NCBI RefSeq assembly: GCF_030445035.2
Contig: NC_080673.1
Span: 38,064,365-38,128,364, forward strand
DNA from: Dasypus novemcinctus
Lineage: Eukaryota; Chordata; Mammalia; Cingulata; Dasypodidae
Length of the DNA: 64,000 nucleotides
Direction of reading: 5' to 3'
Shown: positions 24,939 to 36,184 of the stretch, piece after piece
Position numbering within the stretch: position 1 is the first letter of the stretch
How the letters are laid out: each line of letters begins with the position of its first letter
The notes under the pieces: generated by a model
Database searches by the model: none
What the model saw: the letters and a program-made list of their open reading frames with translations, nothing else
What the model was told of the DNA's origin: nothing
Position numbers and translations under genes: made by a program

Positions 24939-25980
24939 CTTTCCCGTCCACTAGTAGCCTTCCACCGTTCAAAGCCAAACCACAAGAGAGGCGTAAGGAA
25001 GAAAACAGGAGGACAGTCAGACGGAGGAAAGTTCGAGGGTCATCCCCAGTTAGACCTCAATGAAAATGACTCCGTGACGGCTATATCTCACCCAGCAGTC
25101 AGGACCCCCCGGGCGTCGTCCCAAAGCGTCTAGAGGGGACGCGCAGGCGCAACAACCGCCGGCTGGCCGGCCTAGAGGGAAGGTAAACTGCCTGACCCGT
25201 GACGGTCGAAGCAGTGTTAGGAAAAGAACATGGAGGCAGCAAGTGGGAAGCAGCCGGAAGGCGGCGGGGCGAACGGAAATAAAGCGGAGGGAGGGCAGGG
25301 CACTACGATGCGGAAGACGTCGGCCACCAAGGCGGCGAGCAGGACGCTGGATGGTCAAGACCACGCGGAGGCGAGGCGTCAGGGCAAAGGAGCTGTCTGG
25401 TCAAAAACGGGCCGCTGAGGGCGGGAAGATGCATTTGGGACACTTGCCCTCCCGCCCCTCAACGGGCTTTGAGAAGGAGGAGGGGTGAACCCTGCGAACA
25501 CCGCCTCCAGAGGAGTGTGAGTCCCCACTGCGTATCCAATAGGGAAGCAGGGTCTCCAGCCGTTACCATCTTTTTGGCTGTGACCCCAATGGCCCCATCC
25601 TCTCCTCACCCCTTCGGATCTTCAGATGTTGGTCATAAACCCCTGGGACCGACCAACGACCATAAACCGCCTCCACCGTTTCGGGGACCAGTCGGTAGGA
25701 GCGGGTGCGGGGTGACGGGGGGGCACCCTGTGGGGGAGGGGAGCCCAACACAGGGAGCTCGAGGTGTCCTCGCGCTTTGGCCTCGGCTCCCAGTGGGCAT
25801 TGCGCCGGTGCCCTAGGCAGTCCCACGTGGAGTGTGTCTGGACCAATCAGTGACCAGCGAGGAAAAAGGGGCAGTGGGCGGGACCAAGGTTTAAATCATC
25901 AGGAGCTATTGAGGGGGCGGGGGGAGTGCAAAAGTTCCTGGATTGGTGGCCATTTTAGCCAATAGGGATGAGAAGGGCGA
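24939..25980 (-). promoter_or_regulatory. CpG island: probable RBM46 promoter and 5' non-coding exon
   Basis: This is the only long CpG-dense, GC-rich segment in the interior of the window (densest about 25.07-25.92 kb). It lies upstream of minus-strand RBM46. Visible motifs are an NRF1-like GCGCAGGCGC block at 25140-25151, an E-box CACGTG at 25824-25829, CCAAT boxes at 25536-25540, 25843-25847 and 25959-25963, an inverted one at 25942-25946, a GC box at 25913-25922 and a YY1-like GCCATTTT at 25949-25956. A usable minus-strand donor AAAG|gtacct at 24939/24938 could end the first exon. Open frames here in several directions are by-products of GC richness and resemble no family. A divergent transcript on the plus strand is possible. 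The TSS is not determined. Confidence 0.7.
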
Positions 25981-26849
25981 GTTGAGAAATGAGTGGGTGG
26001 GTAGGGAGTAATGTTGAATGTGGGTCCTGGTTGGAAATTACATTATTTGGTTAAGGCATTTAAAATCGAAGGTTATGACTTGAACTTCTGAACTTCTCTT
26101 CCAGAAAAATATAGGTCCTTAAACCCTTTTTTTGGCATCTGCAATGATTCCTGTTTTTGTTTAAAGGAATTTTCAAGTCAAACTGCTAATTGGATTCCAC
26201 AAAATCATATATCCAAAATTCAGCCTTCTTTTAAAATTAGCACTCGGGGACTGTAAGGCTAAAGGGCAAATAGTGGAAGTAGAAAGGTTAAAATGCTTTA
26301 AATACCTAGGAATATGGCCCGAAGTAGGAGACCTGATAATAGGCTTGACTCTACCACTAATCAGCTTGGGGAAAGATTTTGCTGTGACGGAGCTGCTGAA
26401 CCAGGTTCTTTGCGTATGCGAAACCAATTTTCACGAATAAGACTACTTGACATTCTGAAAACATACCCTGAATTGTACTTCCTTTAACGGTAGAACTTGG
26501 GATTGAGGGGCGGACAAAGAAACAAACAATTACTTTAGGAAACAACTGTGCTTTCTGGATATGATCTGTGGTCATTTTCTATGGATAACATTCATAGACT
26601 CATAGACATTATAATTAGAAAAGCCTTACAACATGTAGCTTCTTTAACAAATGAGGACCCTGACACCCAGAATAATCAACTGAGCTGTACATAGGGCCCC
26701 CTATTCCCAGTCTCAAGGTATTTTCTTCCAGCTTCTCCCGATTTCAGTTTGTTGTCTCCATATGTTCAAATTAAATTAAATTATCTTTGTTAATGAATGA
26801 AAGAATTGCATTTTAATTTTTTTACATCTGCATTTGGCACTATTCCAGC

Positions 26850-26990
26850 AGTGAGGAATGGTGGAATTAGGTAAGGCTTTGGAGCCAGGCACACCTGGGT
26901 TCAAATCCCTATTTTTTATCATTTGATGATTGTGACATCTTGGGCAAAAAAGATTGTGAACCCCAGTTTAAAATGGGGATTAAATTATAT
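26850..26990 (+). mobile_element. MIR
   Basis: The sequence ttggagccaggcacacctgg, then ttcaaatccc and aaaatggggattaaatta, is MIR head and core. Confidence 0.75.
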
Positions 26991-27200
26991 ATAATATTAA
27001 CAGCTATTGAACACTTAATACATGCCAGCCACACTTCTAAGAAATTTTCATATATTAGTTACTTAATTCTCACAGAAACTTTGACAAAGGTACTAGTCCC
27101 ATTTTAAGTAGTTGCTTCAAGTTGTAAATCTTGTAAGTGATGGAGCCAGGATTCAAACCCAGTTTGTCTTCCGAACCTGCAGGCATAACCACTATGCAAT
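26990..27200 (-). mobile_element. MIR, reverse
   Basis: Reverse MIR: ttgaacacttaatacatgcc, gccaggattcaaacccag, cataaccactatgcaatac. It abuts a forward MIR tail to tail. Confidence 0.85.
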
Positions 27201-27562
27201 ACTATTTCAAAATGCGTCCAGAAACAAGTAGAACACTTGTATAGTGGAAGCTGAACAAATAATTCCTTTCTAAATGCTCTACCCAATCTCATCTTGTATA
27301 GGCTGAAATGCATTCAGAATAAAGCAACTAAAAAATCTAAACTGATAGGCAATACCTACCTGGCTTAAAAAAAAAAAAAAAACAAATGAAACCATGGCAT
27401 CAATTCTCTATCCCAAGAACTACAAAAGGATGATAATTATGCCATGTTAATTGAGATAGTTCTTTTATTTATCCAGAAAAAGATTTTCCACATTATTCAT
27501 TTGGTCCTGTGTCAAGGCCCAGTACTTAATTATAAATACAAGTGTATTTCCTTTTTAAGGTT

Positions 27563-27632
27563 AACTTAGCTGAAATTGTTAGATGTACAAATTGTTAAAC
27601 TTAGCTGAAATTGTTAGATGTACAAATTGTTA
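27563..27632 (+). repeat. 35-bp tandem duplication
   Basis: Two perfect abutting units (27563-27597, 27598-27632) starting aacttagctgaaattg. Confidence 0.95.
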
Positions 27633-29594
27633 TTAGCATAGGTGAGATGTTATCTTGTGGGATGCAAAAGACAGTTCTTAGAAGTAGCCTGAAGGTTTGT
27701 TTTACATTTCTGGATTTTTTTTTTTTTTTCTTTTTTCAAATGTAAAGACACCAACTAAACAAGGGCTTCACAGTAGACGTTAGAGTCAGGCCATAGGACT
27801 TGGTTTTAGATGAGAAAGTATTATTTAAAGACCCTTCACATACTTTGATTGTATGTCCTTTTGGTCAGATTCCTTCTAAACTTTTATTATCCAAAGTTCA
27901 TTAATGGATGTGTTTTTCTGAAAATGATATGAAAACTATGTTCTCTGTATATAGAATTAAATTAACTTTATTTTTCCAGGTTGCCAGAAAAGAGTATAAC
28001 ATTATTATCAACCAGAATTCTTTTTTCAGGAACAGATCCTGAATTAGGGTTTGTTATAAAGTTTATTTACAAATTTATAAGAAATGAGGTGATCCAAATG
28101 AATAGGAAGAGATCAGATACAAGATATAATTATTTTTACTGAAAAAGAAGTCAGGAGTTGGAAGATGCCTCCTGGTAAGAGGAAATAGAAAGGGGGCTCT
28201 GAAAACATCTGAAAGAAAAATAACACTGACTGACTGTGGAATATGGGGAGAAAAAGTTACCAATAAAAAATTGGAATGGATATACAAAATGTATTTGGCA
28301 AAAACAGTATGGGTACCACGTAAATGTATTTTCTCCCATACAAAATGCAAGCTTTTTGAATTATTTAGAAGTATTTTCACAAACCTTATATAAAATATAA
28401 CCCCTGCCCCACAAAGGGAAGAACAGCAGTGGAAACTCATTATAATTGTTTAAAATCCAACTTAGTCCTAATAAAAGGTGAATGGTTTCATTCAAAAGAA
28501 CAGAATTCGGTGACCTGGTTTGTTTTCCGTCTGTTAGAGCTTCCTCTAACAATACTTGGCAACAATGGCACAGATCGACCAAAAACATGGCGACTACTTA
28601 CATGTTATAGAATTGATGATCTATAGGTTACAGCTGAGGAGGAGAGGACATTCATTTAATATGGTTCACTCAAATTTCAATGTTATCAAGACCCTTTCAG
28701 AAATGTTTTTTTAAAGAATATTTATAATATGTTTATTCCAATTCTCTGTCCCTGATTTTCTCACCCTAGTTTGATGCTTTCTGCCTGATGCATAACTTTA
28801 ATTTGAATTTTTCATTATTTTGGAATGTGTCAGCACTAAGATGACTACAAGGTAGGATAGGTGCTTAGCACTTCTTTTTCCAGCTGTGAGCCATCCTTTC
28901 CGTGTGCCTCCTATGATGAATAACCACTCCTTTCCAGGTGGCAAATCAGAAATAGAGATTTTCTTTGTACACTGCCTATGAACGGGACAAACCCATGGCC
29001 AGTGCCTCAAATAGCATAGGTGCTAATGAATGAACATAGTAAGAAAGCGAACCTTTGCTGATTGGCATTAGTTGTTCACATCAGAATCCAGTCATCCAAT
29101 TTTTTGTGAAATCATCCAATTATTTGTATTATAAAAAATGTTAGGTGATACCAGAAAAAAAAAATTGTTTCCCCCCCTTCTCAGAGATTTAGACTTAATC
29201 TACAACATGAGAAAATGCTAACATATGTCAATGACTTTCTGATAGTGAAGACTGATTCAAAATTGTAAATGCTTTGTTTGGGAAGAGAGTGTGATGAAAC
29301 CTTCCAGTCTTTATTATAATTTTAGAAATTTAAAAATAGACCTTTATTAAAAAATAAAGTACAGCGTACTTTCTCACAACCCAGAACTGACTCATGTTAA
29401 CATCTGATCATATTTGTCTCAATGCTTCTTTGTAATAAAAAAAAAAAATGCACATACATGCAATAAAGTTAGAGATCCTTTGTCACCAGCCCCAATCCCA
29501 TTTAACCCCCTTTACCCACTGATTGGTTAATTTATTCAATATACATTTACTGAGGGCCCGCTAGATGCCACGCACTATGTCAGTTCTTAAGGTG

Positions 29595-30030
29595 GGGTTT
29601 CATAATGAACAAGAAAGACAAAACTCCTTATCTTCACTTAACTCAGGTACTCTATTTCCTGGCTATTCTTGACCAAATCAGGCAAAATTCTACCTCAGGG
29701 CCATTACTCTTGCCACTCCATGATCCTTGGAATGTGCTTCCTCCACATAAACAGGTGGCTGGCTATTTCACCTTCTTTAGGGCTTTATTCAAATTTTATT
29801 TTCTCAGTAAAGTCTCCTTTGGCTGTCTCATGTAAAGTTATACAGTTCACACAGCAGGCACAGACTATCCATCTCTGTTATATTTTACTCCACAGTGCTT
29901 CTCACCATCTAACTCTCTATTTCTTTGTCTTATTATCTGTCTCACCTACTATGATATAAGATCCAGGAAGGCAGAGATTTTTGTTTTATTCATTACTCTA
30001 TCACCAGTGCCTTGCACAATGGACTCAATT
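29595..30030 (+). mobile_element. L2 fragment
   Basis: L2 blocks: ggccattactcttgccactc, ccttggaatgtgcttcctcc, tttattcaaattttattttc, agatccaggaaggcagagat. It lies just upstream of the APLP2 retrocopy target site. Confidence 0.75.
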
Positions 30031-30088
30031 TTCCCTTGTCAAATAAATAAGAGGTGAAAAATAAGAGCAATTTATTTTCCCAACTCTC

Positions 30089-30098
30089 AAATTTTAAT
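30089..30098. repeat. Target-site duplication, left copy (APLP2 retrocopy)
   Basis: AAATTTTAAT lies directly before the first APLP2-like leader sequence and recurs exactly at 33581-33590. Confidence 0.8.
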
Positions 30099-33000
30099 GC
30101 TTGGTTACTGGGTCACGGTGGCAGTGCTGTGGTCAGCGTGTGCGATTGTGGCGCCCAGCACAGAGCCACCGCGAGAGGGACGGTGGCCTCCGCGGCAATG
30201 TGCAGACTCCTGCTACTGCTGCTGCCCGAACTGACGGAGCCCTACGTGTCACTGGCCGGCTACGTTGAGGCATTTGCAACCATTTCCGGACCAAGATTTG
30301 CTGTCCCTGAACCTCAGATTGCAATGTTTTGTAGGAAGTTAGATAAGCATGTTCAGACTGGGAAACACGAGCCAAACCCCCAAGAGCCGCTTCAGGACAA
30401 AGGAAGAAGTTCTTTAGTACTGCCAGATGTATCCAGAGCTATAGATCACAGATGTGGTGGAAGCCAACCAGCCCGTCAGTATTGACAATAAATATGCACA
30501 TAAAACAGTGCAAGAGGCACAATCTTATATCTTTCAGGTGTCTTGTGGGCAAATTTGTAAATGATGATCTGTTGGATCCAGAAAAGTGCCAATTTTTCCA
30601 CAAAGAGCAGATGGAGGTGTGCGAGAATCACCAGCACTGGCACACCGTGGTCAGAGGGGCATGTCTAACTCGGGAAATAGCCCTGTATACGTTAGGGCAT
30701 GCTCCTCCCCTGCAGAGCGGACCAGTCCCGCAGCAAGGAGTATGCATGACAAAGGTCGATTCCGCCGTGTCTAAGGAAGAGGAAGAGGAGGACTATGACG
30801 TTTATAAAAGTGAATTTCTGGCTGAAGCAGATTTGGAAGACTTCACTGAAGCAGCTATGAATGAGGATGAAGAAGAGGAAGTGGTGGAAGACCATGATTA
30901 TCACTATGACACTTTTGAAGGGGATGACTACACCAAAGAGAACCCAGCTGAATCCAGCAATGACTGGACCATGTCCAAAAGGATCACCCAAGACCTTAAA
31001 GTTCTCTGCTCCCAGGAGGCAGTGACAGCGCCCTGCCAGTCCGTGATGCCGGTGTGGTACTTCGACCTCTCCAAGAAAAAGTGCATGCGCTTTATACACG
31101 GCAGCTGCGGAGGCAACAGGAACAATTTTGAGTCTGCGGACTGTGTGGCTGTATGTAAAACTCATCTGCCAACCAATTATGTTAATGTATATTTCAAGAC
31201 TTCTGCAGATAATGAGCTCACTCGCTTCCAGAAGGCGAAGGAGCAGCCGGAGATTTGGCACCACAACCAAATGTACAGAGTAAAGAAGGAATGGGAAGAG
31301 GCAGAGCTTCAAGCCAAGAACCACCCAAAGCAGAGACAGACTCTTATTCAGCACTTCAAGCTACGGTGAAGGCTCTGGAGAAGGAAGAAGGGGGCGAGAA
31401 GCAGCAGCTGGTGGAGACCCACCTGGCCCATGTAGAAGCATGCTGAACAAGGGTGGGCGCTTGGCCCTAGAGAATTACCTGGAGGCTTTGCAGTCTCACC
31501 CACATCGGCCCCATTGCATCCTGTGGAAAACAAAAACTGCCTTCACACCCTTCCAGCGCTGTTGACCCTGAAAAGGGGGCCAAGATGAAGTCCCAGGAGC
31601 TGACACATTTCCATGTGATTGAAGAAAGGAACCATAAACTCTCTGCTCTACAAAGTACCGTATGTAGCCCAGGAAATTAAAGAGGAAATCGACAAGTGGG
31701 CAGACATGGCCTGATTCACTGCCTCCCATCTGGGAGACGCCCAAGGACTTCCTGGTGAGCTCTGAACAGAGTGACAAGTTCCTGCCGCCATTGCACACCC
31801 TCCACCCCTTCCTGTCCCTGCCTGAGACTGAAGGGTCGGGCGTGGGAAAGCAGGACTGAGGACTGATAGGGGTGGAGGAGAAAGTGGTGAACAGTAAGAA
31901 TAAAGTGGATGAAAACATGGTATCCAACGAAATTGGGTGTTAAGGAAATGATTTTCAATGCTGCAAGAAAGAAGCTTGAGGAATAGCTGGAATCTGTGGG
32001 CAGCTGCGGGAGGACTTCAGTCTGAGCAGCGCCCATCGGCTTGCTGGTTGTCGCAGTGGTCATTGCCATGGTCATAGTCTTCAGCCTGGTGATGCTGAGG
32101 AAGAGGCAGTACAGCACCATCAGCTGAAACATCGTGGAGATTGACCCAATGCTCACCCCAGAAGAGCATCACCTGAACAAGACACGGAGCCATGGTTAAG
32201 AAAACTCCACCTACAAATAACCTGGAGCAGATGCAGATCTAAGTGGTGGTGAGCCTGCCCTGTAGGCTGGAAGCCGGGTGATGCAGTCTGGCCAGAAGAG
32301 GCTCCACTTTTGGAATCAACTACTGAACCAACAGTTGCTTCTGGAAGATTTCATCTAACATTCAGAACTCCTAGATCACTAAGACTATAAAGTACTACTG
32401 TAGAATTGCAATGTCCATTCTTTCAAATGGGTGAAAAAAATGTTAATCTAGTATATGAAACCTTGAAAGAACTGAGAAAATGATCTATTGCATTTACTTG
32501 ACTAATGTAGTTTTCTTTTTTAAGTTAATCAGAAAGCCCAGTTTTCTTGTATTCTCACATGCTCCATACTTCTACATAAATAGAAAAAGGTTGATTTTCA
32601 ATGATAGACTGTATGCGGGTGGTTTGTTCCCATTGCAATGTATAAATAACTCTTTAAGGCTTATACACTTCCCTAGTTTTTAATGGGGAAAATAAAAGGC
32701 AGCATTCCCTTTCTAAAGGAGTTTCAGAAACTAAATGAGAGATGGAACTGGAATTGAACTTGAAGCACATCATGTCACCCTCTCAAAATTTTTCGAAGGA
32801 CCCGCTGCTTGGCAGTCTGGTGCTTCCACTGCTGGGTGACTTGGTGTTTCTGTACTAGCTCTGTTACCAAGGCGTTCAAAGGCATTTTATTCCAATATCT
32901 TTAAGTGAGCCTAGTGTATACAGGTTAGGCCATCCTCGACTGCTTCCCTTTCAAATACAGTTCTTTCACTGAGATCCTCTTGTAGTTTGTATATAATATT

Positions 33001-33580
33001 CTTCTGCTCTCTATCATTTACTCTTTAGCTTTTTACTATTCACTTCTCCCAACAAGTTATGTCCAAACATGTTGTCTTCTCCCCGTTTGGACATATCCCT
33101 TGAAAGTCACTGACTCCTCAGTCCTCACCTTTGCATTTTAGCTTCTCTGCCCTCCCTTTCCTGACCAGCAGCCCCTTTGGTGCACATTCAGAGAAGACTG
33201 TGATGAGTAGTGAGTAGGCTGCTAGTGGCCCTTGCTAAAACATGAGGTTTGTTTTTATTTAAAAAGAGGATATTCCAGGTTGTATATGAAACTGGATCTG
33301 TTGACACTGTGGAAAGCATCGAAGTTTTTTTGTTTCTTTCACACAAGTCTTTGTAATACTTACAGTGTTGATGCACTTGGCTTTTTTTTTTTTTTAATCT
33401 AAAGTTTCTGGTAACCTATAGTGTATTCTTTTCCTACTTTGCTGTGACTTCTTATTTTCTTTTCCTCCTTTTTGGCTCTGTCTATGTCTCTTAAATGTCA
33501 CCAAAAAACTATATAATATGATCCGTGGAGAATGTATGGCATTTAAACACATCAATAAATAATTTAACTTCCACACAAAA
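30099..33580 (+). pseudogene. APLP2 processed pseudogene (Kunitz-containing isoform)
   Basis: This is an intronless copy of amyloid precursor-like protein 2 mRNA on the plus strand, beginning in the 5' leader. The native start ATG is not intact. In order one can read a signal-peptide-like leucine run (30.2 kb), E1 pieces (EPQIAMFC), copper-binding-domain pieces ([19 protein letters not shown]), the acidic region, a Kunitz domain at 31007-31156, E2 pieces ([11 protein letters not shown]), the transmembrane and cytoplasmic region at about 32.0-32.2 kb, and the family's MQI-stop end at 32231-32242. Stops occur in the E1 frame near 30.42-30.45 kb, and frameshifts occur near 31.36 kb and beyond. 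A 3' UTR follows with AATAAA at 33554-33559 and an A-run. The 10-bp AAATTTTAAT at 30089-30098 and again at 33581-33590 is the target-site duplication. Together these mark L1-driven retroposition of a spliced mRNA. Confidence 0.93.
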
Positions 33581-33590
33581 AAATTTTAAT
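33581..33590. repeat. Target-site duplication, right copy (APLP2 retrocopy)
   Basis: AAATTTTAAT directly follows the remnant poly-A tail. Its first As merge with the tail, so the edge is uncertain by a few bases. Confidence 0.8.
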
Positions 33591-34089
33591 ACTCGAAGTG
33601 AAGTGGCTTAATGATAGGAACATTTAATTACAACTTTTTTCCTCATATTATTAATACATAGAAAAATATACCTATCTCCTTGCTTTTATAGCTGAATTTG
33701 AATACTTTCAAAATATGTGTGGAATGATTTGTTATGTCCAGGGAGTAGAAAAATTGTGGTTAGTTTTTGAAACTGATGGAATACAACCCCAAACTTAACT
33801 TTTGAACAATTTATGTTGTACTTTCTATTTACCCCTTGATGTGAATTATGGTGGAGCTTAAATTCCTGCAGACCCCAAACCAAATTTTATCATTAGGATC
33901 TTCTTTTGCCTTTTAAAAGTATACTTAGTAGGCCTAGTGGAAGACTGTATCCTTTCACTAACCCAGGCATCACTGGAAGAGTGGTTCATTATTCAGCAAA
34001 TATTTGTCTAGCATCTACTGATTTCTAAGCACTCTAATGAGCATAATGAGTTGTACATTACAGTCCTTTAATTGAGGCAGAGTAGAAGT

Positions 34090-34250
34090 GGAAATACAGT
34101 GGATTTTGGAATGAGTTCAAATGCTGGCAGTGTAACTTTAGACTCAAATTATTTCACTTCCTAAAGTCTCTGTTCTCATATCTTTTACATTTATAACAAT
34201 ATTGCCTAACTTTTATGTTTGTTTTTAGGATTAAGTAAAATACCTCAGCC
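34090..34250 (+). mobile_element. MIR fragment
   Basis: Worn MIR text: gagttcaaatgctggcag, tagactcaaattatttcact, then aggattaagtaaaatacct. Confidence 0.55.
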
Positions 34251-34580
34251 AGGATAAACTAGGTTATTCTACAGCAATTAAAATCCAACAAATCTCAGTA
34301 GCTTCAAATCACAAAGGCTTATTTCTCTCTTGAGGTATATCAGCTGTGGCTCTGCCCCCATGGAGTCATTCCTGCACTCTTTACTCAGGGTCCCAGACAG
34401 AGAGGGCACTTGTGACATTACAGGTTGCCACGGCAGAAGGAAAAGAGAGTTTTGGAGGATCTCACGTTGGCAATCACAGTCTAGGTTCTAAACTGACATA
34501 TGTCCTTTAAAATCACATTTCATTGTCTGGGACTCGTCACACAATCCCACCAACCAAGGGTTCTAGGAAGTACAAGTACT
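34250..34580 (+). mobile_element. Diverged ancient repeat of unresolved class
   Basis: Phrases aaatctcagtagcttcaaat, cacaaaggcttatttctctc and a later wash of old DNA-transposon-like text suggest an eutherian interspersed repeat. I cannot name the family. Confidence 0.35.
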
Positions 34581-35775
34581 CAGAATATGGACAGCTGGTG
34601 GTGGGGTGAGCAGTATTGATGGTTTCTGTAGATACTCAATGCAAAGTGTCTAGTCTTGCAACTACTTCATATTTATCCCCTTCTTCTCTCCAGGCCACTT
34701 CCTTGTATGCCTTCCTATTTATAAAATGGAGATGTCTGTATTTCAAAACATTATCTTTGAATTCCCAAACTGTGTCCTATACAATACCTGAACCAGAAAA
34801 TGCCGCATGATAAAATACTTGTGTGATCAAATTAATTTGAGAAACACCACACACTATATCTCCCTCATAAAAATTCTTAGTGCATAGTAGCTTGTCACAA
34901 GTTTAGAGATGTCCTGTGGTAAAGATTACTATTTAATTCTATTTCATCCAAAGCTTAATAAACTTTCTTGATCACACAATCCTCTGTTCATGTAATACCT
35001 ATTAATAATCCAAGAAACACCCATTGAGCACTTAGAAAATGCTACTCTAATGAAAATAAAGCTAGCTCCTTTTAATTTCCAGCTGAAGTTAAAAAAGAGC
35101 ATAGCATTTGAAAAGCATTTTACTCTGAAATTTATTGCAATTTCCTAGTATATTTACTTATTTCAAAATAGTTATCTATTAATATATATGTATAAGGATG
35201 TTAATTGCTTTACTCAACAAGTATCTATTATTCTACCACCAAGACTACTAATACTAATTCCACTCAGCATTAATTGAACACTTCCTATGCGCCTGATTGC
35301 TGTTGAACCTTAGAGATACAATATTGAGCAGGACAAACAAGATCCTGGCCTTCGTGGTATTCCCATACTACAATGAGAATAGTGACCAGATTTTGCATGT
35401 GTTAACTCATTTCTAACCTCTCTTTTAATGATATCGAAAAGAGGTGGCACAACTAGTAAAATTTCCAAAACTGAAGGATATATAAATTGTAAAACATCCA
35501 TGGCATAATTCATAGCCATTTAAAATGATGTTATAGAAGAATATTCATGCTATGGAAAACACTCCCTACTCTGATTTTGGCGGCAAAAGGAGAGGCCCAC
35601 TTTATTAAAAGTAAAATATTATTATATAATATTAACAAATGTATCTCAGATGAGAGTTTTGCTACAGTGAGCATGTAATATAATTTTTATGAAAAAAGGT
35701 ATGTAATTTTAAGAGAAAAATTTAGAAAGCAGTAATAAGTCAAAGAAATATGTAAAAGTTGTTTTTGTTTTTGTT

Positions 35776-36184
35776 TTTAAAGATTTATTTATTTATTTCT
35801 CTCCCCTTCCCCCCCTCCACCCTGGTTGTCTGTTCTCTGTGTCTATTTGCTGAGTCTTCTTTGTCAGCTTCTGTTGTTGTCAGCAGCACAGGAATCTGTG
35901 TCTCTTTTTGTTGCGTCATCTTGTTGTGTCAGCTCTCCGTGTGTGCGGCACCATTCCTGGGCAGGCTGCACTTTCTTTCACGCTGGGCGGCTCTTCTTAT
36001 ATGGCGCACTCCTTGCACATGGGGCTCCTCTAAGCGGGGGACACCCCTTCGTGGCAGGGCACTCCTTGCGCGCATCAGCACTGCACGTGAGCCAGCTCCG
36101 TATGGGTCAAGGAGGCCCGGGGTTTGAACCATGGACCTCCCATGTGGTAGATGGACGCCCTAACCACTGGGCCAAGTCCGCTGC
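35776..36184 (-). mobile_element. DAS-SINE, long-body subfamily, reverse orientation
   Basis: The T-rich left edge is the reverse-complemented tail. The tRNA-like head, with its B-box seen as GGGTTTGAACC-type sequence, is at the right end near 36.12-36.18 kb. No convincing target-site duplication could be read because the flanks are T-rich. Confidence 0.93.

Larger units (their letters stand above)
25981..30088. other. Intergenic stretch between the CpG island and the APLP2 retrocopy
   Basis: It holds paired MIR copies (26.85-27.2 kb), a 35-bp tandem duplication (27.56-27.63 kb) and an L2 (29.6-30.0 kb). The rest, including 27.7-29.5 kb, has short open frames on both strands that match no family I know and lack exon signals. 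Confidence 0.6.

Noticed and set aside
25050-25965. Several overlapping open frames in the GC-rich island
   Set aside because: GC richness removes stop codons in all frames. None shows a domain, conserved start context or splice partners.
28429-28626. 65-codon plus-strand frame ending in a neat basic stretch
   Set aside because: No recognisable domain, no splice or promoter evidence, and single-frame openness of this size is expected by chance.
30692-31354. 220-codon open frame antisense to the APLP2 retrocopy
   Set aside because: It is a shadow of the retained sense frame and the acidic-region codon pattern, with no family resemblance.
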